This document shows, piece after piece, positions 6,940 to 14,355 of a stretch of 23,536 bases of DNA. Positions within the stretch are counted from its first letter, which is position 1; each line of letters starts with the position of its first letter. A model generated the notes under the pieces. That model was not told the origin of the DNA, searched no databases, and saw only the letters and a program-made list of their open reading frames with translations. Source of the stretch: JANMEX01 sp031423755 (GTDB lineage: Bacteria > Pseudomonadota > Alphaproteobacteria > Rhizobiales > Rhizobiaceae); the NCBI GenBank assembly GCA_031423755.1, contig JANPGC010000142.1, positions 1 through 23,536 on the forward strand, written 5' to 3'. The translations under genes and the position numbers were made by a program.

Positions 6940-7785
6940 ATGGACGGGTTGACAATCAGCGTCATACTGGCGTGCGCATGCGCGACTGCGTTACTGAACT
7001 GCGGGCTGAGGCATGAGCGCGACCCGCTGGCGGCGGCGTTCATGGTTGCCATCGGCGGCGGGGCGATTGCCATTCCGGCGTTGTTTTTCACCGGATTGCC
7101 GGGGCACGAGAGCGCCCCATACCTTGTGGTTTCGACCGCGCTCGCTGGAACCTACTGGCTGTTTCTCGGGCGCGCCTATTCGACCGGCGAAATCAGCATC
7201 GTCTTCCCGCTGGCCTATGGCAGCGCGCCGATGTGGATATTGTTCGCCAGCAGCTATGTATTTGATGAAACGTTGGCGGCAAACCAGCTTGCGGTTATCA
7301 TTCTGATTTCGCTTGGACTTTTGCTGGTGCTGTTTTCAAGCCATGACCGGCAGGCCAGAGTGGGCCGTCATGTGCTGATCAACAGCGCAGCCGTGACCGC
7401 CATCATTTGCGCCTACACAATCTGTGATGCTCTTGCGGTTCGCAAGTCTGGCGCGCCCGTGGCCTACACGGTGTTTCTCTACGCCAGCAGCGGCTTCGTC
7501 GTGCTGCTCTATGGCATGCGTTACCATCGCCAGCGTCTTGTCGGCGCGTTCCGCGCCAATCGTACGATGGGGCTGATCTGGGGTGCACTGTCGCTGGTCA
7601 ACTATTGCGGCGAACTTTGGGCCATGACCCGCGCTCCGGTGGCGCTGGTCGCCGCACTGCGCGAGACGAGCATTCTGTTTGCGATACTGATTGCAATCAT
7701 GTGGCTGAAGGAACCTTTGAAGCCGAGCCGCGTGGCCGGGGCAGGCGTGGTGGCATTCGGGCTGGTGCTGATGCGGCTGGCTTGA
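6940..7785 (+). CDS. EamA-family (DMT) transporter
   Basis: This is a 281-residue inner-membrane protein of about ten hydrophobic segments, and a second DMT exporter unrelated in detail to the one at 773. Both EamA halves can be seen: the first ends with AYSTGEISIVFPLAYGSAPM and YVFDETLAANQLAVI, the second with LVAALRETSILFAILIAIMW and LKEPLKPSRVAGAGVVAFGL. The RETSILFA-x-LKEP layout is the usual EamA signature. The substrate is unknown. The gene follows the 68-codon gene by five bases and ends two bases before the converging uracil-DNA glycosylase gene, so there is no room for a separate terminator between them. Confidence 0.85.
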   Translation: MDGLTISVILACACATALLNCGLRHERDPLAAAFMVAIGGGAIAIPALFFTGLPGHESAPYLVVSTALAGTYWLFLGRAYSTGEISIVFPLAYGSAPMWILFASSYVFDETLAANQLAVIILISLGLLLVLFSSHDRQARVGRHVLINSAAVTAIICAYTICDALAVRKSGAPVAYTVFLYASSGFVVLLYGMRYHRQRLVGAFRANRTMGLIWGALSLVNYCGELWAMTRAPVALVAALRETSILFAILIAIMWLKEPLKPSRVAGAGVVAFGLVLMRLA

Positions 7786-7787
7786 AT

Positions 7788-8645
7788 TCAGGCGATCGGC
7801 AGAAGCCCCATCTGCCGCGCCTTGGCCTTCAGGCTGAGCAGATCACGCCATGCAAGCTTCTTCTGCGCAGGCTGGCGCAGCAGATAGGCGGGGTGCAGCA
7901 TTGGCAACGCCGGGATGGTGCGGCCGCCCGGAATGGTCCATTCGCTCCATTTGCCGCGCAAGCGAAGGATGCCGTCGGGGCCGGGCAGGAAGCTCTTGGC
8001 CGACACGCCGCCGACGAAGACGATGATATCCGGATCAACGAGCGCAATCTGCCGCTCGATGAACGGACGGCAGATTTCTGTCTCCATTGGCGTTGGCGTG
8101 CGGTTGCCGGGCGGCCGCCAGTAGATCACATTGGCGATGTAAACGTGGGTCCGGTCAAAACCGATGGACGACAGCATCCGGTCGAGCAATTGCCCGGCCT
8201 TGCCGACGAATGGACGGCCTTCCAGATCCTCATCCCGCCCCGGCGCTTCGCCGACCAGCATGATTTTGGCCAGAGGATTGCCATCTGCAAACACCAGATT
8301 CTTGGCAGTAAATTTCAGGCTGCAGCCGTCGAAGGACGCAAGGCGTTGCTGCAAGGCTTCAAGCGAAGGCGCAAGGCTCGCCATTTCACGGGCGCGGGCG
8401 ACAGCGGCTTCGTCCGGCACGGCATGGGAAGGTGTTGCCGGCGCAGGCCTTGCGGGAGTGGCAGGCGCAAGAAGGCTGGCCCGCTGGCCTTGTTGTGCAG
8501 GCTGATCAACAGTGGCGGCAGGTGCAATGGCCGCCGTAGCAATCAGCCGGTTCTGCGGCTCTTCCTCCAAGGCAAAGTCGAGCCCTGCTTCAGCATAGAA
8601 GCGCAAGACGTCGCGGATTTCGGCTTGGGTCAGAGTGGATTGCAT
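7788..8645 (-). CDS. Uracil-DNA glycosylase, family 4-like (alphaproteobacterial subgroup)
   Basis: This 285-residue enzyme is predicted to excise uracil from DNA as the first step of base-excision repair. Seen: motif GEAPGRDEDLEGRPFVGKAG (residues 132-151), the RPPGNRTPTP block (177-186), VFVGGVSAKSFL (209-220), and the late motif MLHPAYLLRQP (249-259). Residues about 35-80 form a long Ala/Pro-rich linker after a short N-terminal helix. Classical family-4 enzymes hold a [4Fe-4S] cluster with four Cys. This protein contains only C108 and C192; the position before RPPGNR is Trp176. Either the cluster is lost or ligation differs. The gene is divergent from the ETF-QO gene. It may equally be described as a SPO1-polymerase-related UDG-fold protein. 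Confidence 0.87.
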   Translation of the reverse strand: MQSTLTQAEIRDVLRFYAEAGLDFALEEEPQNRLIATAAIAPAATVDQPAQQGQRASLLAPATPARPAPATPSHAVPDEAAVARAREMASLAPSLEALQQRLASFDGCSLKFTAKNLVFADGNPLAKIMLVGEAPGRDEDLEGRPFVGKAGQLLDRMLSSIGFDRTHVYIANVIYWRPPGNRTPTPMETEICRPFIERQIALVDPDIIVFVGGVSAKSFLPGPDGILRLRGKWSEWTIPGGRTIPALPMLHPAYLLRQPAQKKLAWRDLLSLKAKARQMGLLPIA

Positions 8646-8741
8646 GAGAACACTCTAGTGCTTCGGCACAAGAAACGACAGGGAAAACCGGCAGTGATCA
8701 CAGGATGCGGCCAAGATGCGGCCAAGGGGCGACATCGTGTC

Positions 8742-8771
8742 TTGATTGACGTTTACGTCAAACAATACTAA
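8742..8771 (+). promoter_or_regulatory. Candidate MerR-type promoter/operator for the ETF-QO gene
   Basis: A perfect 16-bp palindrome TTGACGT-TT-ACGTCAA (8746-8761) sits between a possible -35 TTGATT (8742-8747) and a possible -10 TACTAA (8766-8771), an 18-nt spacer. A dyad inside a long spacer is how MerR-family activators work. MerR-family LiuR is known to control ETF and ETF-QO genes with branched-chain amino-acid catabolism in many proteobacteria. That this dyad is a LiuR-like site is inference; no regulator gene is in the window. Confidence 0.5.
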
Positions 8772-8784
8772 TGCCGGAAATGGG

Positions 8785-8848
8785 TGGGAAACAACGCGTT
8801 TTTGTCGCGAAATGATTGGCGTATTCATGCCAAGCGTCTAGTTTCCCA
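8785..8848 (+). promoter_or_regulatory. Possible structured leader of the ETF-QO mRNA
   Basis: The stretch between the predicted promoter and the ETF-QO start has nested complementarity. TGGGAAAC (8785-8792) pairs perfectly with GTTTCCCA (8841-8848). Inside lie CGCG...CGCG (8795-8809) and TTGGC...GCCAA (8816-8833, 8-nt loop). Together they could form a three-way branched RNA. No known riboswitch family is recognised, and the inner stems are short, so this may be chance. Confidence 0.3.
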
Positions 8849-8894
8849 TCAAGATGATTGCAGGGCGTAGCCGCCCGCACCGGGAGAGACTGAC

Positions 8895-10556
8895 ATGAGC
8901 GAGCCGCTGCCTGACCGCGAGAGCATGGAATTTGACGTGGTGATTGTCGGCGGCGGACCCGCCGGTATTTCCGCCGCTATCCGGCTGAAGCAGATCAATC
9001 CCGAGCTATCGGTTGTCGTCCTGGAAAAGGGCGCGGAAGTCGGCGCGCACATCCTGTCTGGCGCTGTGGTGGACCCGATTGGCGTCGACGCGCTGCTGCC
9101 GGGCTGGCGCGATGAGGCGGATCACCCATTCAAGACCGAAGTGAAAAAGGACGTGTTTCTGGCGCTCGGCCCTGCGGGTTCTGTGCGGTTGCCAAACTTT
9201 GCGATGCCGCCACTGATGAACAACCACGGCAATTATATCGTCTCGCTCGGCAATGTTGCCCGCTGGCTGGCTGGCAAGGCCGAAGCACTGGGCGTCGAGA
9301 TCTATCCGGGCTTTGCCGCTGCCGAAGTTTTGTATGACGACAATGGCGCGGTGCGCGGCGTGGCGACCGGCGACATGGGCGTTGAGCGAAACGGCGAGCC
9401 GGGGCCGAACTTTGCCCGCGGTATGGAACTCATCGGCAAATATGTGCTGGTGGCCGAAGGCGCGCGTGGCTCCATCGCCAAGCAGCTCATTGCAAAGTAT
9501 AAATTGGACGAAGGCCGCGAGCCACAGAAGTATGGCCTCGGAATCAAGGAACTGTGGCAGGTCAAGCCGGAGCACCACAGCCAGGGTCTGGTGCAGCATT
9601 CGTTCGGCTGGCCGCTCGATATGAAAACGGGGGGCGGCTCGTTTCTCTATCACCTTGAGGACAATCAGGTCGCGGTCGGTTTTGTTGTGCATCTGAACTA
9701 CAAGAACCCCTATCTGTCGCCGTTCGAGGAATTCCAACGCTTCAAGACCCATCCGGCGATTGCCAAGACCTTCGAGGGCGGCAAGCGGCTGGCCTATGGC
9801 GCGCGGGCGATCACCGAGGGCGGCTATCAATCGGTGCCGAAGCTGTCGTTCCCGGGTGGCGCGCTGATCGGCTGTTCGGCAGGTCTCGTCAACGTGCCGC
9901 GCATCAAGGGCAGCCACAATGCGGTGCTATCCGGCATGATGGCAGCGGAGAAGATCGCCGCCCGCATTGCCGATGGCGCAGCCAACGACGAGCCGGTCGA
10001 GATCGAGCAGACTTGGCGCGAGACGGCCATCGGCGCTGACCTCAAAAAGGTTCGCAACGTCAAACCGCTGTGGTCAAAATTCGGCACAATCGGCGGCATT
10101 GTGCTCGGCGGGCTCGACATGTGGATCAACACAATCACCGGCGGCTTCTCGCTGTTCGGCACAATGAAGCACGGCAAAACCGACGCGCAGGCGACCGAAC
10201 CGGCGGCCGGTTACAAGCCGATTGCCTATCCACGACCCGATGGCGCGCTGACCTTTGACCGCTTGTCCTCCGTGTTCCTGTCGAACACCAACCATGAGGA
10301 AAACCAGCCGATCCACCTGCAGCTCAAGAACGCTGAATTGCAAAAGGCGTCAGAACTCGGCGTCTACGCCGGACCATCCAGCCGCTACTGCCCGGCAGGC
10401 GTCTATGAATGGACAGGCGAAGGTGCTGACAAGACCTTCGTCATCAACGCCCAAAACTGCGTCCACTGCAAAACCTGCGACATCAAAGACCCGAACCAGA
10501 ACATCAACTGGGTCACGCCGCAGGGGGGCGAGGGGCCGGTTTATCCGAATATGTAA
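8895..10556 (+). CDS. Electron transfer flavoprotein-ubiquinone oxidoreductase (ETF-QO)
   Basis: This 553-residue peripheral membrane flavoprotein takes electrons from reduced ETF (fed by acyl-CoA and amino-acid dehydrogenases) and gives them to ubiquinone. Seen: an N-terminal FAD dinucleotide-binding motif DVVIVGGGPAGISAAIRL (residues 14-31), the segment GGFSLFGTMKHGKT typical of the family's membrane-facing part, and a C-terminal [4Fe-4S] domain with C499 (RYCPAGVYEW) and C522, C525, C528 (NCVHCKTCDIKDP). It ends in the family's usual NINWVTPQGGEGPVYPNM. Length matches bacterial members. The start at 8895 follows GGGAGAGAC. It has a candidate MerR-type promoter upstream and a strong terminator downstream, so it is probably monocistronic. 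Confidence 0.97.
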   Translation: MSEPLPDRESMEFDVVIVGGGPAGISAAIRLKQINPELSVVVLEKGAEVGAHILSGAVVDPIGVDALLPGWRDEADHPFKTEVKKDVFLALGPAGSVRLPNFAMPPLMNNHGNYIVSLGNVARWLAGKAEALGVEIYPGFAAAEVLYDDNGAVRGVATGDMGVERNGEPGPNFARGMELIGKYVLVAEGARGSIAKQLIAKYKLDEGREPQKYGLGIKELWQVKPEHHSQGLVQHSFGWPLDMKTGGGSFLYHLEDNQVAVGFVVHLNYKNPYLSPFEEFQRFKTHPAIAKTFEGGKRLAYGARAITEGGYQSVPKLSFPGGALIGCSAGLVNVPRIKGSHNAVLSGMMAAEKIAARIADGAANDEPVEIEQTWRETAIGADLKKVRNVKPLWSKFGTIGGIVLGGLDMWINTITGGFSLFGTMKHGKTDAQATEPAAGYKPIAYPRPDGALTFDRLSSVFLSNTNHEENQPIHLQLKNAELQKASELGVYAGPSSRYCPAGVYEWTGEGADKTFVINAQNCVHCKTCDIKDPNQNINWVTPQGGEGPVYPNM

Positions 10557-10590
10557 ATCAGCGTTCGACACAGTTCGACTGCCAATCATG

Positions 10591-10623
10591 AAGGTGTGGG
10601 ATGAATCTATCCCGCACCTTTTT
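10591..10623 (+). terminator. Rho-independent terminator of the ETF-QO gene
   Basis: AAGGTGTGGGAT (10591-10602) pairs with ATCCCGCACCTT (10609-10620) with a single G-U pair and a 6-nt loop, followed by TTT. It lies 35 bp after the ETF-QO stop and ahead of the tail-fibre-like gene, isolating the two. Confidence 0.85.
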
Positions 10624-10739
10624 GATTCAAGCCACTGATTTTCCTGTTGTTCTTCAAAATCGCCGTCCGACTTATCCATCTCCCGTCTCATGCCGTCATA
10701 ATCAGTCAACGCAATGTTCGACGGATGACGAGGACCTTC

Positions 10740-13082
10740 ATGGAAAACACCGGACGCTTTGACCTGCCGCTGATCATGCCGTCACAGGCGCAAAAGCATG
10801 TGACGCACAATGAGGCGTTGACGCTTTTGGACGGGCTTGTGCATTTGGTGATCAAGACGTTCGGCGAGAACAGCCCGCCGGCGAGCGCCGCGATTGACGA
10901 TGCGTTTGTCGTTGGCACGGCGCCTGCGGGCGCATGGTTCGGCGAGGGCGGAAATATCGCTTTTAACACCGATGCAGGCTGGCGCTTTGCTGCGCCCACC
11001 CGCGGGATCATCGCATTGAGCGGCGCGACGGGGCGGCTGGTCATTTTCGATCAGGGCATCTGGAAGCCGCTGGGGGACGCGCTCGACATCGCAGCCTTGC
11101 CCATGCTTGGCGTCAACACAACGGCGGATATGGCCAACCGCCTTGCAATTCGATCCAATGCCGCCTTGCTGACGGCGATAAACGCCGGTGATGGCGGCAC
11201 TGGCGACATGCAGATAAAGCTCAACAAGGAAGCGGTGGGCGACACCGGCTCGCTCATTTACCAGACCGGCTTTTCCGGCCGCGCGGAAATCGGACTGGCG
11301 GGAGACGATGATCTGAGCATCAAGGTCAGCCCGGACGGGTCGGCCTGGACCGAAGCGCTGCGCATCGACCGGACGAGTGGCGTGGTTACGCTGCGTGCCA
11401 ACTCCGTTGCCAATGCGGCGCTCGGCAATATGGCGACGGCGCGAATTAAAGGGCGGGCAACGGCGGGGATAGGTGCGCCAGAAGATTTGACCGGAGCCCA
11501 AGCAACCTCATTGCTCGACGTGTTTGCGACGTCCGCAAAAGGCCTTGCGCCCGCGTCTGGCGGCGGCACAGTCAACTTTCTGCGGGCGGACGGAGCATGG
11601 GCAGCGCCGTCGGGCGGTGGATCGTCCGCCTGGGGCGGCATCACGGGCACGCTTTCGGCACAAGCGGATTTGCAGACCGCACTCAACGGCAAGCAGGCGG
11701 CAGGTTCATATGCCGCAGCAGTGCACGGCCATGCGCAGGCCGATGTGACCGGGCTGGTCACCGCGCTGGCGGGCAAACTGGCTTCGAGCGCAGTCTCGTC
11801 ATACGGCCTGACGCTAATCGATGACGCGGATGCAGCGACCGCGAGGGGGACGCTGGGTCTTGGCGCCTTGGCAACACAATCAGGCACATTTTCCGGAACG
11901 TCCTCGGGCACGAATACCGGCGACCAAACAATCACGCTGACTGGCAACGTGACCGGCAGCGGCACGGGCTCGTTTGCGACGACCATTGCCGCGGGCGTTG
12001 TGGCCAATGCGATGTTGGCCAACGTGGCAACAGCGACGTTTAAGGGGCGAACGACGGCAGGCAGCGGCGCGCCGGAGGATTTGACGGCCACTCAAGCGAC
12101 GGCGCTTCTCAACAGTTTCACGACAGCGCTCAAGGGGCTTGTGCCAGCGTCGGGTGGCGGCACGGTCAACTATCTGCGGGCGGACGGAACCTGGGCCGCG
12201 CCATCAGGCAGCGGGCCATCCGTTGATCCGCTGGATTTAACGGCTGCCGGCGTTGCCGCGCCCGCGGCTGGAACCGTGCGCATTTTCCGCAAGGACCGTG
12301 GCGGACGGCAGATGCCAGCCTTCATCGGTCCGACCGGAACGGACGCAACCATGCAGCCGTTTTTTGCCACCAACAAGATCGCGCGGTGGAATCCTTCCGG
12401 CAATGTCACGACCGCGCCTATTATTGACGGCTTTGCTGCCGCGTTCACGACGCTTGGCACGGCAACGGCGAGAAATGTGGCGACAACGGATTTCATCACG
12501 AGGCTTCGCCGCTTTGGCCATGTTTCGGCGGCGACCGCCGGGGCCCTGTGCGGCCACTACGCGACGGTCGCGCAATGGACCATTGGAACAGGCACGGGTC
12601 TCGGCGGGTTCTACTACAATTGCCGCTTTGTGCCATCTGACCTGACAGCAGTCTCCGGCGCTCGCATGTTCGTCGGATTGCGTGCGGCAGTTGCCGCGCC
12701 GACCAATGTCGAGCCATCTTCGGGGCAGGTCAACATGGTCGGCGTCGCTCAGGTTTCGACGTCCGGCAATTTGCAGATTGTCTATGGCGGCTCTGCTGCG
12801 CAAACGCCGATTGACCTTGGTGCGGGCTTCCCCGCGAGCGGCCTTTCAAGCGCCGCCTATGAACTGGAACTCTTCGCCTCACCCGGCAACCAGACCATAG
12901 GCTACAAGGTGACACGGCTGGACAACGGCACAACGGTGAGCGGCACACTGTCCGGCACGGTCGGGACGCAGGTTCCGGCGGCAACGACGTTTCTTGCGCA
13001 CACGGCCTGGCGCTGCAACAACGCGACGGCGCTGGCGTGCGGGCTGGATGTTGTTCAGGTGTATCTGGAGACGGACAATTGA
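10740..13082 (+). CDS. DUF2793-containing phage-tail-fibre-like protein
   Basis: This 780-residue protein is built like a tail fibre or receptor-binding protein. The N-terminus (about residues 6-90), with LPLIMPSQAQKHVTHNEAL and a following WRFAAPTRG, is a DUF2793 domain, usually found in alphaproteobacterial prophage and gene-transfer-agent tail regions. Two ~72-residue copies (222-293 and 420-491; 594 bp apart) match at roughly 70% by eye, both ending in GGGTVN-F/Y-LRADG-x-WAAPSG. Between them are Gly/Ala/Thr-rich fibre segments (TLGLGALATQSG; GTNTGDQTITLTGNVTGSG). The C-terminal ~290 residues look like a globular beta-rich tip. The start at 10740 has GAGG six bases upstream; ATG 10725 is an alternative. 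No other phage gene adjoins it, so it is an isolated remnant or a domesticated gene. Confidence 0.82.
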   Translation: MENTGRFDLPLIMPSQAQKHVTHNEALTLLDGLVHLVIKTFGENSPPASAAIDDAFVVGTAPAGAWFGEGGNIAFNTDAGWRFAAPTRGIIALSGATGRLVIFDQGIWKPLGDALDIAALPMLGVNTTADMANRLAIRSNAALLTAINAGDGGTGDMQIKLNKEAVGDTGSLIYQTGFSGRAEIGLAGDDDLSIKVSPDGSAWTEALRIDRTSGVVTLRANSVANAALGNMATARIKGRATAGIGAPEDLTGAQATSLLDVFATSAKGLAPASGGGTVNFLRADGAWAAPSGGGSSAWGGITGTLSAQADLQTALNGKQAAGSYAAAVHGHAQADVTGLVTALAGKLASSAVSSYGLTLIDDADAATARGTLGLGALATQSGTFSGTSSGTNTGDQTITLTGNVTGSGTGSFATTIAAGVVANAMLANVATATFKGRTTAGSGAPEDLTATQATALLNSFTTALKGLVPASGGGTVNYLRADGTWAAPSGSGPSVDPLDLTAAGVAAPAAGTVRIFRKDRGGRQMPAFIGPTGTDATMQPFFATNKIARWNPSGNVTTAPIIDGFAAAFTTLGTATARNVATTDFITRLRRFGHVSAATAGALCGHYATVAQWTIGTGTGLGGFYYNCRFVPSDLTAVSGARMFVGLRAAVAAPTNVEPSSGQVNMVGVAQVSTSGNLQIVYGGSAAQTPIDLGAGFPASGLSSAAYELELFASPGNQTIGYKVTRLDNGTTVSGTLSGTVGTQVPAATTFLAHTAWRCNNATALACGLDVVQVYLETDN
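11403..12212 (+). repeat. Intragenic duplication in the tail-fibre-like gene (copies at 11403-11618 and 11997-12212)
   Basis: Two 216-bp, 72-codon segments 594 bp apart encode closely similar peptides: VANAALGNMATARIKGRATA versus VANAMLANVATATFKGRTTA, and later GAPEDLT followed by QAT in both. Such modules are usual in phage fibre proteins, where copy number varies by recombination. Confidence 0.85.
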
Positions 13083-13125
13083 TTTGGCAGTGACGATCTG
13101 AATGGTGTCGCGGCGTCAAGCCCGC

Positions 13126-14115
13126 TTATGTGGGCAGAACGTCCGCCTCTTCGGGCACTGTGTCCGTCGCCGGTTCCAGCGTGAACTCGATCAGGATCGG
13201 CCGGTGATCCGAGCCGATGGCGCGCTGTGTGATGGCCGATTGCAGCGTGACGCCATTGCTGGAGAGTATGTTGTCGATCGGAAGCCCGACCCAAGGGGCG
13301 AGACTTTTTGAATAGCCTTGCAGCATCCATGTGCCCCACACCTGCGGCAGAACGCAAGTGCCGGTGGCGTCCGCAATGCGCACCGCCGCTGCGCTCCAAG
13401 GTGTCGCGTTCATGTCGCCGCCTATGAGCACAGGATTTCCCGCATCCTTGATGCTTTGGAACACCGGCTCCAGCCAGACAAGTTGCTGCGGCTGCATTTT
13501 TGGCCATGGCCATTCCAGATGCATCGCGGAGACCGTCACGGTCTGGCCGCCTATGTCGACGGACTGGACGGCAACCGCGCCATCGCCGTCGCAGTATGTA
13601 ATGCCGTTTTGTGAAAATGGACGGCGCGAGATGATGGCGACGCCGCCGATCCGGTCGCGCCCGGGGCAAATGAGCTGATGCGGATACATGGCCGAAACAG
13701 TCTTCAGCCGCTGGGCCCACATATCCGGAATTTCCTCGATGGTGGCGATATCCGGCTTCGTCTCGCCGAGCAGACGGATGAACTCTTCCGGCGTCTGGTT
13801 GTCAAAACGAAGATTGGCCTGCAGCAACCGGTATGTCGCCATGGCATCGCCCGCCGCCTGCGCCTTGGCGGTCCCAAGCGCTGGCCATACCGTTGTGAAC
13901 AGCGAGAGCGACGAGACAATCAGCAGCGCCGAGCCGCCGAGGTGACTTCTGGACACCAAAAGCAGCAGGCCAAGAAGCATGCCGATGGCCGCAAGATGCA
14001 GGCGGAAGTGGCTGATGGAGTCAAAAGCCGGATGAAGCGTGTTGAGATGGCCCGCAATCACCAGCACAAGAATGAGCGCGCCCGCGAACAACAGGAACAA
14101 TCTGAGAATTTGCAT
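13126..14115 (-). CDS. Membrane-anchored endonuclease/exonuclease/phosphatase (EEP) family protein
   Basis: This is a 329-residue protein with three hydrophobic segments at the N-terminus (about 4-22, 40-54 and 61-80), followed by a DNase I-like EEP domain. Catalytic landmarks are visible in the right order: LQANLRFDN (N101), TIEEIP (E127 or E128), SAMHLEWP (H199), GGDMNATPW (D234, N236), PIDNILSS (D281) and GSDHRPI (D303, H304). These coordinate a divalent metal and attack phosphodiesters. By topology the domain probably faces the periplasm. EEP relatives cleave nucleic acids, phosphoinositides or sphingomyelin, and the substrate here is unknown. The start at 14115 has GGAG upstream. It converges with the tail-fibre-like gene and diverges from the gene at 14356. 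Confidence 0.9.
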   Translation of the reverse strand: MQILRLFLLFAGALILVLVIAGHLNTLHPAFDSISHFRLHLAAIGMLLGLLLLVSRSHLGGSALLIVSSLSLFTTVWPALGTAKAQAAGDAMATYRLLQANLRFDNQTPEEFIRLLGETKPDIATIEEIPDMWAQRLKTVSAMYPHQLICPGRDRIGGVAIISRRPFSQNGITYCDGDGAVAVQSVDIGGQTVTVSAMHLEWPWPKMQPQQLVWLEPVFQSIKDAGNPVLIGGDMNATPWSAAAVRIADATGTCVLPQVWGTWMLQGYSKSLAPWVGLPIDNILSSNGVTLQSAITQRAIGSDHRPILIEFTLEPATDTVPEEADVLPT

Positions 14116-14355
14116 CGAGGGGCTCCGGAAATGAATGAGCCTATCGATGCGAAAATTGCGGCGGGGATAGGGCGGTCCTTGGCAGAGTTCAAGGATCGGC
14201 CTGTCGTCGCCGGGCTTGAATCAGACCCGCCGGAAGCAAAACATTTACCGCAATATCAAAACGACAGCTGCCGTCCGGCCTTGTGCAGCGGCCCCTTAAG
14301 CAAATCTCAACCACCGCTTGCGGTAGTTGGGTGAGACAAATCGGGGCGGGCGGCA

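Noticed and set aside
8658..8669. GTGC-TTCG-GCAC hairpin as a terminator or leader element
   Set aside because: Only four base pairs, with no T run and no gene ending beside it; too small to support.
8704..8725. Direct 11-bp duplication GATGCGGCCAA x2
   Set aside because: A single short slippage-type duplication with no symmetry or obvious regulatory placement; recorded only for completeness.
7605..8771. A 388-codon open frame on the plus strand
   Set aside because: It is antisense to the clearly recognisable uracil-DNA glycosylase and partly overlaps the DMT transporter; Arg/Gly-rich shadow.
11258..12091. A 277-codon minus-strand frame within the tail-fibre-like gene
   Set aside because: Ala/Pro/Val-rich low-complexity translation caused by the repetitive GC-rich fibre gene on the other strand.
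10740..13082. Complete prophage or gene-transfer-agent cluster
   Set aside because: No terminase, portal, capsid, tail-tape, integrase or lysis gene accompanies the fibre-like gene in the window.
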